NCBI RefSeq assembly: GCF_030165005.1
Contig: NZ_JASNNW010000016.1
Span: 43,030 to 107,029 of the forward strand
From: Blastococcus capsensis
Lineage (GTDB): Bacteria; Actinomycetota; Actinomycetes; Mycobacteriales; Geodermatophilaceae
DNA: 64,000 bases
Direction: 5' to 3'
Shown piece after piece: positions 18,066 through 28,295 of this stretch. Position numbers and translations under genes: made by a program. The notes under the pieces were generated by a model. The model saw only the letters and a list, made by a program, of their open reading frames with translations, was not told where the DNA came from and searched no databases. Numbering within the stretch: the stretch's first letter is position 1; each line of letters opens with the position of its first letter.

Positions 18066-19745
18066 TCAGGCCTCGGACAGGGGCATGTCGACGACCTCGG
18101 ACAGCGCCGTCGACCCCAGTTCGCTCACCGACAGCACGAACCGCGCCTCCCGGCCGTCGAGCACCAGCTCGCCGATCTGGTTGCCGAAGTACGGGCCGGC
18201 CTGCTTCTGCCACTCCAGCCCGGCCGCGTCGGCGCCCACCAGGCGGGCCAGCCGTTCGGTGAACCGCCGCGCCCGCCCGCTCCACCCGATCCGGAAGGCG
18301 ACCTTGATCGGGTGCGGGGCCTGGTTGTGCAGCGGGGAGACGGTCAGCTGGTGCACCCGAGAGGCCAGGCCGGCCGGTTCGACCACCTCGGCGACGTAGG
18401 CGTGGTGGACGTCGCCGGAGATGACCAGCGTCGTCGCCGGGGGCTCCCCGTGCTCGCCACGGGCCACGCCGGTGACCGCGCGGCCGAGCCGCTCGAAGGA
18501 GTGCCCGAACGCGGCCCAGTGCTCGAGGTCCGACGCCTGCCGCAGCGCCTCGGCCGCCTTGCCCCGCCACCGGCCGTGGTGACGCCGGTTCAGCGTCGCG
18601 TTCCACCGCTCCAGCGAGTCGACGGCGTGCGGCAGCAACCACGGCAGCGACGTGCCGAGGATCAGGTGCTCGACGCCCTCCTCGGCGGCGCGGCGCATCG
18701 CGGCCTCGACCCAGGCGAACTCGGCGTCGTCGAGCATCCGGCGGCCGGTCTCCTCCAGCACGCGGCCGGCCCGGCTGTCGATCATGACCAGCCGGGCATC
18801 ACCCCAGTGCCGGACGTAGCTCCACCGCGTGCTGGCCGGGTCCGCGTCGGCCTGCACCGCCATCTCGTGGAGCAGCGGCCCGGCGTCCACGGCAGCGTCC
18901 GGGAAGGCGTCGGCGAGGTCCTGGACCGCCCGCCAGGTCTTGTTCTCGGCCAGCTCCTGCGGGCTGAGGTTGCCCAGGTGCTGGTAGACCCAGTAGCTGA
19001 CCAGGCCACCGGTGATCCGGCCGGACCACCAGTCCTGGCGGGAGATCTTCGCCCGCCAGGCCGCCGAGGTGTTCCAGTCGTCGATCATCTCATGGTCGTC
19101 GAAGATCATCGAGGACGGGATGGTGGACAGCAGCCACCGCACCTGCGGGTCCTGCCAGGACTCCACGTAGAGCTGGGTGTACTCCTCGAAGTCCGCGACC
19201 TGGCCGTTCGGGGAGTTCAGCTGCTGGGCTGCGTCCCGCCGGCGGCGCAGCCAGCCGTGGGTCTTCTTCGTCAGCTCGTCGGCGTACACCTGGTCGCCGA
19301 GCAGCACGAGCGCGTCCGGCCACCGGTCCTCGGGCTCGGCGGCGAGCCGCTGGGCGTACAGGTCGAGGGCGTCCGGCGGGATCCGCTCGGAGTCGTCCAC
19401 CGTGTGCGGGCTGGCGTACCGGCAGGACCCGAAGGCCAGCCGGAAGGGGCCCGGGCGGCCCGGGGTGCGGATGCGGCTGGACGGGAACTCCGATTCCGCC
19501 GGTGGCCAGACCTGCTCGCCGTCGAGCCGTACCTCGTACGGCGTGGTGCTCCCGGGTTCGAGGCCCTCGACGAGGACGAGGGCGTAGTGGTGACCGCCGA
19601 CGCGGAACGTCCGGGTGCGGCGGCCCAGCACCTCGACCTGGCAGGCGCGGTCGGTCTCCACCCACACGGTCGCCGACACCGGGTCGACGTGCCGCAGGAG
19701 CGGCCCGAGCACGAGGGCGGGGGCGCTGGCGGCGGCGTGCAGCAT
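18066..19745 (-). CDS. PhoD-like alkaline phosphatase family protein
   Basis: The 559-residue protein has the PhoD metallophosphatase layout: an N-terminal fibronectin-like domain (GPLLRHVDPVSATVWVET, about residues 10-90), then FGSCRYASP, VLLGDQVYADE, the metal-site SSMIFDDHEMIDDWN, LGTSLPWLLP and the C-terminal VISGDVHHAYVAEV. No Tat signal is present, unlike secreted PhoD, so this is more likely a cytoplasmic relative whose substrate is unknown. ATG 19745 puts the conserved domain at the start. It is divergent from ftsY, with 84 bases between starts. Confidence 0.9.
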   Translation of the reverse strand: MLHAAASAPALVLGPLLRHVDPVSATVWVETDRACQVEVLGRRTRTFRVGGHHYALVLVEGLEPGSTTPYEVRLDGEQVWPPAESEFPSSRIRTPGRPGPFRLAFGSCRYASPHTVDDSERIPPDALDLYAQRLAAEPEDRWPDALVLLGDQVYADELTKKTHGWLRRRRDAAQQLNSPNGQVADFEEYTQLYVESWQDPQVRWLLSTIPSSMIFDDHEMIDDWNTSAAWRAKISRQDWWSGRITGGLVSYWVYQHLGNLSPQELAENKTWRAVQDLADAFPDAAVDAGPLLHEMAVQADADPASTRWSYVRHWGDARLVMIDSRAGRVLEETGRRMLDDAEFAWVEAAMRRAAEEGVEHLILGTSLPWLLPHAVDSLERWNATLNRRHHGRWRGKAAEALRQASDLEHWAAFGHSFERLGRAVTGVARGEHGEPPATTLVISGDVHHAYVAEVVEPAGLASRVHQLTVSPLHNQAPHPIKVAFRIGWSGRARRFTERLARLVGADAAGLEWQKQAGPYFGNQIGELVLDGREARFVLSVSELGSTALSEVVDMPLSEA

Positions 19746-19816
19746 GGGGACAGCCTGGCCTACGACGCCGGGCGGAGGGAGCCGGTGTCCCCGACGACTC
19801 TCCCGACGGGGGCTGG

Positions 19817-19822
19817 GAGACT
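19817..19822 (+). promoter_or_regulatory. -10-like GAGACT, leaderless-type start of ftsY
   Basis: GAGACT ends 7 bases before ATG 19830 and no ribosome binding site intervenes. The same hexamer stands 6 bases before the proS start at 35317. The layout suits a leaderless transcript but the first base is G rather than T, so this is a weaker match to TANNNT. Confidence 0.4.
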
Positions 19823-19829
19823 CGAGGTC

Positions 19830-21059
19830 ATGGAATTCGTGCTGATCGCCATCGCGATCCTGCTCGTCGGACTGATTCTCGGGGTGGGCCTCCTCGTCGG
19901 CCGTGGCCGGCGGACGACGCGGCTGGACGACGACGCCCTCGGCGGCACGACACTCACCCGGCCGCGGCCACCCGCGCCGCCGGTCGACCAGCCACGACCG
20001 ACCGGCGCCACGGCCTCCGGGCTGGGGCTCCCGCCGACCGACCAGCCCGACGCGGTGGTGGCCGACGAACCACCGGCCGTCGAGCTGCCCCCGGCCCGGC
20101 CGGAGCCCGGCCTGGTCTTCGACACCCCGCTGCCATCGGCCGGCCGGCTGGTGCGGCTGCGTACGCGTCTGGCCCGCTCGCAGTCCTCCCTCGGCCGCGG
20201 CCTGCTGACCGTCCTGGCTCGCGAGCAGCTCACCGAGGACGACTGGGAGGAGATCGAGGAGACCCTGCTGGCCGCCGACGTCGGGGTCGCCGCCACCACC
20301 CGGATCGTCGAGCGGCTGCGCACCCAGTCGATGGTGCTGGCCACCGCCTCCGGCGCCGACCTGCGCGAGCTCCTCGTGCGCGAGCTGACGGCCGCGCTGG
20401 GCCCGGACCTGGACCGGTCGTTGGGCACCGACCGGCGCGAGGGGCGCCCGGGCGTGGTCCTCGTCGTCGGCGTGAACGGGGCGGGAAAGACGACCACCGT
20501 CGGCAAGCTCGCCCGGGTGCTGGTGGGTGACGGCAAGAGCGTGGTCCTCGGCGCCGCCGACACCTTCCGCGCCGCGGCCGCCGATCAGCTGGAGACCTGG
20601 GGCGAGCGGGTCGGCGTGCTCACCGTCCGGGGTCGCGAGGGCGGCGACCCCGCCGCCGTCGCGTTCGAGGCGGTGCGCACCGGCATGGAGGCCGAGGTCG
20701 ACACGGTCGTCGTCGACACGGCCGGGCGGTTGCACACCAAGTCCGGGCTCATGGACGAGCTCGGCAAGGTCAAGCGGGTCGTGGAGAAGCAGGCGCCGGT
20801 CACCGAGGTGCTGCTGGTCCTCGATGCGACGACGGGGCAGAACGGCGTCGTGCAGGCACGGGTGTTCACCGAGGCCGTGCACGTCACCGGCGTCGTCCTG
20901 ACCAAGCTCGACGGCACCGCCAAGGGCGGCATCGTGGTCCGGGTCCAGCAGGAGCTGGGCATCCCGGTGAAACTGATCGGCCTGGGCGAGGGCCCGGACG
21001 ACCTCGCGCCGTTCGAGCCACGCGCGTTCGCCGAGGGGCTCGTCGGGGACACCGATTGA
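19830..21059 (+). CDS. ftsY: signal recognition particle receptor FtsY
   Basis: FtsY docks SRP-bound ribosomes at the membrane. The 409-residue protein begins with a membrane segment (residues 3-24, FVLIAIAILLVGLILGVGLLV), then a Pro-rich acidic A region to about residue 105, and the NG domain: GVNGAGKTTT at residues 214-223, DTFRAAA, DTAGR at 296-300 and TKLDG at 358-362. The N-terminal transmembrane anchor replaces the peripheral amphipathic helix of E. coli FtsY and is common in actinobacteria. The stop overlaps the first base of repeat copy D. Confidence 0.97.
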   Translation: MEFVLIAIAILLVGLILGVGLLVGRGRRTTRLDDDALGGTTLTRPRPPAPPVDQPRPTGATASGLGLPPTDQPDAVVADEPPAVELPPARPEPGLVFDTPLPSAGRLVRLRTRLARSQSSLGRGLLTVLAREQLTEDDWEEIEETLLAADVGVAATTRIVERLRTQSMVLATASGADLRELLVRELTAALGPDLDRSLGTDRREGRPGVVLVVGVNGAGKTTTVGKLARVLVGDGKSVVLGAADTFRAAAADQLETWGERVGVLTVRGREGGDPAAVAFEAVRTGMEAEVDTVVVDTAGRLHTKSGLMDELGKVKRVVEKQAPVTEVLLVLDATTGQNGVVQARVFTEAVHVTGVVLTKLDGTAKGGIVVRVQQELGIPVKLIGLGEGPDDLAPFEPRAFAEGLVGDTD

Positions 21060-21118
21060 GGCTCCGTTCGGAGGCTCGGCCCGAGCGTGCGAGGGCAGAG
21101 AGGAACGGGGTCCTTCTT
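21059..21118. repeat. intergenic hairpin repeat, copy D between convergent genes
   Basis: This copy fills exactly the space between the ftsY stop and the stop of the convergent ATPase gene. It reads AGGCTCCGTTCGGAGGCTCG at one end and GAACGGGGTCCTTCTT at the other. Position between two converging genes strongly suggests a bidirectional terminator. Confidence 0.8.
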
Positions 21119-21864
21119 CAGGTGCGGGTGGGGTCGAAACCGTAGGGCAGCTCCAGCCGGTGCGCGGCCAGGAGCCCGGCGTCGGACAGCACGTCCGGCG
21201 TCGGGCCGTCGGCCACCACGACGCCCCCGTCCAGGATCACCGACCGGGAGCACAGCTGGGCGGCGTAGGGCAGGTCGTGGGTGACCATCAGCAGGGTGAC
21301 CGGCAGCCCGGCCAGGACCTCGGCCAGCTCCCGCCGACCGGCCGGGTCGAGGTTGGACGACGGCTCGTCCAGCACCACGATCTCCGGTTGCATCGCCAGC
21401 ACCGTGGCGACGGCGACCCGGCGCCGCTGGCCGAAGGACAGGTGGTGCGGCGGGCGGTCCGCGGCGTCGGCCATGCGCACCTGCTGCAGCGCCGCGGCGA
21501 CCCTGGCGCTCACCTCGGCCTCGGGCAGCCCCAGGTTGCGGGGGCCGAAGGCCACGTCCTCGCCGACGGTCGGCATGAACAGCTGGTCGTCGGGATCCTG
21601 GAACACCACACCGACCCGGCGGCGGATCTCCTGCAGCGAGCGCTTCCCGACCGGCAGCCCGGCCACGGTCACCCGCCCGCGGCCGGCCCGCAGGATGCCG
21701 TTGAGGTGCAGCACCAGGGTGGTCTTGCCCGCGCCGTTGGGGCCCAGCAGGGCCACCCGCTCGCCGCGCTCGATCCGCAGGTCGACGCCGAACAGCGCCT
21801 GGTGCCCGTCGGGATAGGCGTAGGCGAGGTCCTCGACCAGGAGGGACGGAGGGGCGGCGGTCAC
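21118..21864 (-). CDS. nikO: nickel/cobalt ECF transporter, ATPase subunit
   Basis: A 248-residue ABC ATPase of the CbiO/NikO type. Motifs are Walker A LLGPNGAGKTT, the Q-loop VGVVFQDPDDQLFMPTV that is characteristic of ECF transporter ATPases, the signature LSFGQRRRVAVA and Walker B EIVVLDEPSSNLD followed by VTHD. It would power metal uptake with the M, N and Q subunits encoded just upstream. GTG 21864 overlaps the nikQ stop by 4 bases. Metal specificity rests on the Nur-type operator before nikM; cobalt remains possible. Confidence 0.9.
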   Translation of the reverse strand: MTAAPPSLLVEDLAYAYPDGHQALFGVDLRIERGERVALLGPNGAGKTTLVLHLNGILRAGRGRVTVAGLPVGKRSLQEIRRRVGVVFQDPDDQLFMPTVGEDVAFGPRNLGLPEAEVSARVAAALQQVRMADAADRPPHHLSFGQRRRVAVATVLAMQPEIVVLDEPSSNLDPAGRRELAEVLAGLPVTLLMVTHDLPYAAQLCSRSVILDGGVVVADGPTPDVLSDAGLLAAHRLELPYGFDPTRT

Positions 21865-22643
21865 CCCGACAGCATCCCGGCCAGCAGCACCGCGGCCGCG
21901 GCCAGGGGCAGGGTGAGCGCCACGGCCCACGCGCGGGGATCGACCACGGCGGCCGGTCCGGTGGGCAGGCGGCCGGTGTACCCGCGGCTGAGCATCGCCA
22001 GGTGCACCCGCTCGCCGCGCTCGTAGGACCGGATGAACAGCGCGCCCGCGGTCGCCGCCATCACGCGCAGGCCCCGCAGCCCGCCGCTCCGGAAGCCCCG
22101 GGACTCCCGGGCCACCCGCATCCGCTGCAGCTCACCGCCGACCACGTCGGCGTAGCGGATCATGAACATGAGGATCTGCACGAGCGCCTGCGGCAGCCGC
22201 AGCCGCTCCAGCCCCCGCAGCAGTGCGCGCGGCTCCGTCGTCGCCGACAGGACGGTCGCGGCCAGGATCGACAAGGTCGCCTTGGCCAGCAGGCCACCGC
22301 CGGCCGCCAGGCCGGTCTGCGACACCGACAGCCCCAGCACCTCGACCTGCGGCCCGCGGGCCACGAACGGCAGCAGGACGGCGAAGGCCACGAACGGCAC
22401 CTCCACGACCAGGCTCCGCGCCAGCCGGCCGGGGCCGACCCCGGCCACGGCGGCGGCGGTGAGCACGGCCAGCAGGTAGCCGCCGTACGCCACCGGCGCC
22501 CACGGCGCATGCACCGGTGTCGAGACGACGACCACCGCGAAGGCCAGCACCGACACCAGCTTCAGGTGCGGTTCCAACCGGTGGACGGCGCTGCTGCCGG
22601 GGACGTAGCGGGCGACCAACGTCCCGCCGTGACCGGCGCCCAC
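21861..22643 (-). CDS. nikQ: nickel/cobalt ECF transporter, transmembrane T subunit
   Basis: A 260-residue CbiQ/NikQ-type membrane protein with about five to six hydrophobic segments (for example LVSVLAFAVVVVST and LVVEVPFVAFAVLLPFVA). The cytoplasmic coupling motifs of T subunits are clear: RMRVARESRGF and MLSRGYTGRLP match the two Ala-Arg-Gly-type helices that touch the ATPase. It couples ATP hydrolysis by NikO to the metal-binding NikM. It lies between the PDGLE gene and nikO in the same minus-strand operon. Confidence 0.92.
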   Translation of the reverse strand: MGAGHGGTLVARYVPGSSAVHRLEPHLKLVSVLAFAVVVVSTPVHAPWAPVAYGGYLLAVLTAAAVAGVGPGRLARSLVVEVPFVAFAVLLPFVARGPQVEVLGLSVSQTGLAAGGGLLAKATLSILAATVLSATTEPRALLRGLERLRLPQALVQILMFMIRYADVVGGELQRMRVARESRGFRSGGLRGLRVMAATAGALFIRSYERGERVHLAMLSRGYTGRLPTGPAAVVDPRAWAVALTLPLAAAAVLLAGMLSG

Positions 22644-22644
22644 G

Positions 22645-22956
22645 TCAGCCCTGGTCGGCGGTGGTGCCGCGACGGCGCAGCACCAGGGTCAGCCCGCCGG
22701 CCAGCGCCAGGGTGACCACCACGCCCACCACACCCGCGACCCCGCCGGAGACGCGGCCTTCCTCCCCGTCGACCTGGTAGTCGGCCAGCGGGGACCCGGC
22801 GGTCGCGCTGTCCTGCGCGCTGCCGGCGAAGCCGGTGTGCTCGGCGGCCCACTCCAGCCCGTCGGGGGAGGAGCTGGCGTACCAGCTGCCCACGCCGGCG
22901 ACCAGCAGGGCGAGCAGCAGCCCGGCGATCCAGAGGGTGCGTCCGCGGCGGGTCAC
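22645..22956 (-). CDS. nikN: PDGLE-domain subunit of the nickel/cobalt transporter
   Basis: A 103-residue protein with two membrane segments (WIAGLLLALLVAGVGSWY and GVVGVVVTLALAGGLTLVL) and a short outside loop that begins SSPDGLEWAAEHTGF. The Pro-Asp-Gly-Leu-Glu motif defines the small auxiliary subunit of CbiMN/NikMN-type systems. Here it is a separate gene rather than fused to the M subunit. Its GTG overlaps the nikM stop in the GTGA style. Confidence 0.88.
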   Translation of the reverse strand: MTRRGRTLWIAGLLLALLVAGVGSWYASSSPDGLEWAAEHTGFAGSAQDSATAGSPLADYQVDGEEGRVSGGVAGVVGVVVTLALAGGLTLVLRRRGTTADQG

Positions 22957-23657
22957 CGGAGGGCTCCCGCCGGCTCGGTCGGCCGGCGCTGCAGCTCGAC
23001 ACCTCGGCGCAACCCGGCCGCCCCGTGCACGAGGTCGGGCCGGACGGCGAGGACGGCGCCGACGACGGCGACGGTGATCGCCGCCTCGCCGATCGCGATG
23101 AGCGCGTGCACCCCCGCCATGGCCGCGACGACCGTGCCGAGCGGGACGTCGACGGTGCCGCCGACCTCGAACAGCCCGACGAAGGTCAGCGCCGCGGCCG
23201 GCACGGAGGCGAACGCGGCGATCCCGGTGGCGGTGAGCACGCCGGCCCGGGTGCGGGGCAGCACCGCCACCAACCCGCGGAAGAGGCCGTAGCCCACGAC
23301 GACGGCCAGCAGCGCCATGAGGAAGACGTTGGTGCCCAGTGCGGTGAGGCCACCGTCGGCGAAGAGCACGGCCTGCACCAGGAGGACGACGGTCATGCAC
23401 AGCACCGCCGTCCAGGGGCCGACGAGCACGGCGGTCAGCACGGCCCCGATCAGGTGGCCGCTGACCGGCAGGCCGGGGAGCGGGAAGTTCATCATCTGGC
23501 CGGCGAAGACGAAGGCCGCGGTGAGCCCCGCCAGAGGCGCCGTGCGGTCGTCGAGCTCGGTGCGGGCCTTGCGGAGGGCCAGCGCGACCGTGCCGGCGGC
23601 GAGCGCGCCGGTCGCCACGGAGGTCGGGACGTCGAGGAAGCCATCGGGAACGTGCAC
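22953..23657 (-). CDS. nikM: nickel/cobalt ECF transporter, substrate-binding M subunit
   Basis: The 234-residue CbiM/NikM protein opens MHVPDGFLDVPTSVATG. In this family the extreme N-terminus, with its second-position His, enters the membrane core and chelates the metal, so the GTG at 23657 is almost certainly correct; any longer start would bury it. The rest is six to seven membrane segments including FAGQMMNFPLPGLPVSGHLIGA, another metal-site region. It is the first gene of nikMNQO and is preceded by a Nur-type palindrome. Confidence 0.93.
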   Translation of the reverse strand: MHVPDGFLDVPTSVATGALAAGTVALALRKARTELDDRTAPLAGLTAAFVFAGQMMNFPLPGLPVSGHLIGAVLTAVLVGPWTAVLCMTVVLLVQAVLFADGGLTALGTNVFLMALLAVVVGYGLFRGLVAVLPRTRAGVLTATGIAAFASVPAAALTFVGLFEVGGTVDVPLGTVVAAMAGVHALIAIGEAAITVAVVGAVLAVRPDLVHGAAGLRRGVELQRRPTEPAGALR

Positions 23658-23668
23658 GTCGTCGACCT

Positions 23669-23689
23669 TATTGCACACTGTTTGCAATA
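23669..23689 (-). promoter_or_regulatory. Nur-type operator upstream of the nickel transporter
   Basis: TATTGCA and TGCAATA form a perfect 7-base inverted repeat with a 7-base centre. Within it the plus strand reads TTGCAC, 5 bases, TTGCAA, which fits the Streptomyces Nur box pattern TTGCAA-N5-TTGCAA with one mismatch. Nur is a nickel-responsive Fur-family repressor. The site is 12 bases before the nikM start and so would overlap the promoter. The AT content stands out sharply from the surroundings. No Nur gene is in the window. Confidence 0.72.
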
Positions 23690-23724
23690 GCGATTCGCGG
23701 CCGGGCGGTCCCGGCAACATCCCC

Positions 23725-25540
<1,816 letters not shown>

Positions 25541-25571
25541 CGCGGACGGCCGACCACGTCGAGGGGGAGTC

Positions 25572-27941
25572 GTGCTGGACGCCGAGGCGTTGCCGGGGCT
25601 GAGCCGGGCCGCGCGGGTCGAGGCCCTGGACGGGTGGCTGGCCGGGCTGCTCGACGACGCCGTCGCCGGGACGCTCCTGCCGCCGCTCTCCGGGAGGAGC
25701 TCCCGGGCCCGCCGGGGCACCGACGGGCTCGCGCTGGTGGCCGTCGGCAGCCTCGGCCGCCGGGAGCTGCCGCCGTACGGGGACCTCGATCTGGTGCTCG
25801 TGCACGAGGGCCGCCCGGAGATCGCGGCGATCGCCGACGCGCTCTGGTACCCGGTCTGGGACGCCGGCCTGCGCCTGGACCACTCGGTGCGCTCGGTCCC
25901 CGAGGCGGTCACCGTCGCGTCGACCGACCCGCGGGCCGGGCTGGGCCTGCTGGACGCCCGGTTGATCGCCGGGGACGCGGACCTGGCCACCCGGCTGCGG
26001 ACGGCCACCCTCGCCAGCTGGCGGCAGTCCGCCTCGCGGTTGCTGCCGCAGCTGCGGGACCTGCGCCGGGAGCGGGGCCGGCGGCTGGGAGAGCTCGCCT
26101 TCCTGCTCGAGCCCGACCTCAAGGAGGCCTACGGCGGGCTGCGCGAAGGGCAGGTGCTGCGGGCGGCCGCCGCCGCCCAGCTGGCCGACGAGCCCACCGC
26201 CGAGGCCGAGCAGGCCTACGCCTTCCTGCTCGACGTGCGCGACGAGCTGCGCCGCCGCTCCGGCCGGTCCTCCGACCTCCTGGTGCGCCAGGAGCAGCGC
26301 GGGGTCGCCGCGGCGCTCGGTCTGGCCGACGAGGACCAGCTGCTCCGGGAGGTCAGCCTCGCCGGACGGCGGCTGGCCTTCGTCGCCGACGGGACCTGGC
26401 GCCGGGTGGAGGCCGCCCTGGTCCGCCGGCCGCGCGGCCGGTACCGCCGGGTGCGACGTGAGCCGCTGGCCGAGGGCGTCGTCCGACAGGGCGACGAGGT
26501 GGTGCTCGCCCGGGACGCCTGCCCGGCCGGCGACCCCGGGCTGGTACTCCGGGCCGCCGCGGCCGCCGCCCGTGCCGGCCTGCTGCTCTCCCCGTACACC
26601 CTCAACGTGCTCGCGGTGCACAGTCCGCCGATGCCCGAGCCGTGGCCTCCGGAGGCCCGCTGGTCGTTCCTCCGGGTGCTGGCGAGCGGTCGCCCGGCCG
26701 TCCCCGTCCTGGAGCAGCTGGACCAGCAGGGCCTGCTGTCCCGGCTGCTGCCCGAGTGGGACCGCGTCCGGTCGCTGCCGCAGCGGCACCCGTGGCACCG
26801 CTACACCGTCGACCGCCACCTGATCGAGGCCGCCGCCGCGGCGTCCGAGCTCACCCGCGACGTCGACCGGCCCGACCTCCTGCTGGTGGCCGCGCTGCTG
26901 CACGACATCGGCAAGGGGTGGCCCGGCGACCACAGCGTGGTGGGGGAGCCGGTCGCCGCGGCGATCGGCGCACGGATGGGGTTCGCCGAGCCCGACGTCG
27001 CGGTCCTGGCCACACTGGTGCGCCACCACCTGCTGCTCCCGGCGACGGCGACCCGGCGGGACATCGACGACCCCGCGACGATCGAGCGGGTGGCGGCCAC
27101 CATCGGGTCCGACGCCTCGGTGCTCCAGCTGCTGCACGCCCTGGCCCGGGCGGACGGCGCCGCGACCAGCACCTCGGCGTGGTCGCCGTGGAAGGCGCAC
27201 CTGGTGGCCGCGCTGGTGGCCCGCGTGCAGGCCGAGATCGGCGGGACCCAGCTGGTCGATCCCGAGCCGGTGCTGCACCCCGCCCAGGCCCAGGTCAGCG
27301 CGCCGGCGCCCGACATCCCGGGGGTGACGCGCGCGGTGACGGTCGGGATCGAGGAGGTGGCCGACGGTCAGCAGGTGACGATCGGCGCCCCCGACCGGCC
27401 GGGGCTGCTGAGCACCTGCGCCGGGGTGCTCGCGCTGAACCAGCTGGACGTGCGGGCAGCGAAGCTGACCGTCGTCGACGGCTACGGCACCAGCGTCTTC
27501 GCCGTCCGGCCGCGCTTCGGCCGGGCGCCGGTGCCGGAGATCCTGGCCGACGGCGTGCGCGCCGCCCTGGAGGGGACGCTGTCGCTGTCCGACCGGTTGC
27601 GGCAGCGGGAGGTCGACTACCGCGAGGAGACGCGCGGCGCCCCGCCGCGGATCTCCTGGCACAACCACGAGGTGAGCGGCCGGGCCACCGGCATCGTGGA
27701 GGTGCGCGCCGGTGACCGCGCCGGGCTGCTCTACCGGCTGACCGCCGCGATCGCCGGCGAGGGCCTGGACGTGACCAGCGCGCGGATCGAGACCCTGGGC
27801 GGCGACGCGGTCGACTGCTTCTACGTGGCGAACCCGTCGGGCTCCCCGGTCGATCCCCGGCAGCGCGAGCGCGTGGACGCCGCCCTCGTGGCGGCGACCC
27901 GCGGCGGCGTGGTGCCCCCCGCCCCGGACACGCCGGGCTGA
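25572..27941 (+). CDS. glnD: PII uridylyl/adenylyltransferase
   Basis: GlnD modifies and demodifies PII according to glutamine level. The nucleotidyltransferase site GSLGRRELPPYGDLD is at residues 59-73, the HD hydrolase domain has LLVAALLHDIGKG and a later VRHHLLLP, and two C-terminal ACT domains sense glutamine (APDRPGLLSTCAGVLA and AGDRAGLLYRLTAAIA). GTG 25572 is preferred because GAGGGGGAG precedes it; GTG 25521 inside glnB would add 17 residues. The 789-residue length is slightly shorter than in E. coli, normal for actinobacteria. Confidence 0.95.
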   Translation: MLDAEALPGLSRAARVEALDGWLAGLLDDAVAGTLLPPLSGRSSRARRGTDGLALVAVGSLGRRELPPYGDLDLVLVHEGRPEIAAIADALWYPVWDAGLRLDHSVRSVPEAVTVASTDPRAGLGLLDARLIAGDADLATRLRTATLASWRQSASRLLPQLRDLRRERGRRLGELAFLLEPDLKEAYGGLREGQVLRAAAAAQLADEPTAEAEQAYAFLLDVRDELRRRSGRSSDLLVRQEQRGVAAALGLADEDQLLREVSLAGRRLAFVADGTWRRVEAALVRRPRGRYRRVRREPLAEGVVRQGDEVVLARDACPAGDPGLVLRAAAAAARAGLLLSPYTLNVLAVHSPPMPEPWPPEARWSFLRVLASGRPAVPVLEQLDQQGLLSRLLPEWDRVRSLPQRHPWHRYTVDRHLIEAAAAASELTRDVDRPDLLLVAALLHDIGKGWPGDHSVVGEPVAAAIGARMGFAEPDVAVLATLVRHHLLLPATATRRDIDDPATIERVAATIGSDASVLQLLHALARADGAATSTSAWSPWKAHLVAALVARVQAEIGGTQLVDPEPVLHPAQAQVSAPAPDIPGVTRAVTVGIEEVADGQQVTIGAPDRPGLLSTCAGVLALNQLDVRAAKLTVVDGYGTSVFAVRPRFGRAPVPEILADGVRAALEGTLSLSDRLRQREVDYREETRGAPPRISWHNHEVSGRATGIVEVRAGDRAGLLYRLTAAIAGEGLDVTSARIETLGGDAVDCFYVANPSGSPVDPRQRERVDAALVAATRGGVVPPAPDTPG

Positions 27942-28025
27942 TCTCCGCGGTTCTGTCAGAGGTGCGTGCGACCGTCGGCAGGAGCTGGGGGACGGACCGG
28001 TCCCCTCTGCCGAGAGGAGTCGATC

Positions 28026-28217
28026 GTGGACAGCCGCCAGTGGCCCTGCCCCTCCTGCGGGGACGACCGCGAATTCGTGCAGCCGCCGTGCACCGACGGG
28101 CACACCGAGGACGGCGGCGAATGCCCCGAGTGGGCCTGCGCCGACTGCGGCAGCGCCGTCGTCACCGGCGACGCGGCCGTGGTGCCGGTTCCGGCCCGGC
28201 TCGCCCCCGCGGCCTGA
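28026..28217 (+). CDS. small zinc-ribbon protein
   Basis: A 63-residue protein with two CxxC knuckles, CPSCG at residues 8-12 and CADCG near residue 40, plus Cys in PPCTDG and GGECPEW, so it probably binds one zinc. The rest is acidic. GAGAGGAG lies 6 bases before the GTG start and third-position GC is high, which supports translation. It sits alone between glnD and ffh. No function is known to me. Confidence 0.68.
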   Translation: MDSRQWPCPSCGDDREFVQPPCTDGHTEDGGECPEWACADCGSAVVTGDAAVVPVPARLAPAA

Positions 28218-28238
28218 ACGGCGGCGCGGTTCCCTCGA

Positions 28239-28244
28239 TACCCT
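28239..28244 (+). promoter_or_regulatory. candidate -10 element TACCCT before ffh
   Basis: TACCCT within GATACCCTGGC lies about 52 bases upstream of the ffh GTG. No clear -35 is seen. It is the best promoter candidate in the 78-base gap after the zinc-ribbon gene. Confidence 0.3.
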
Positions 28245-28295
28245 GGCTGTCAGGTGGCGCGGCGAGCCCGCGCCCGTGACTGCTGAGGACGTGCT

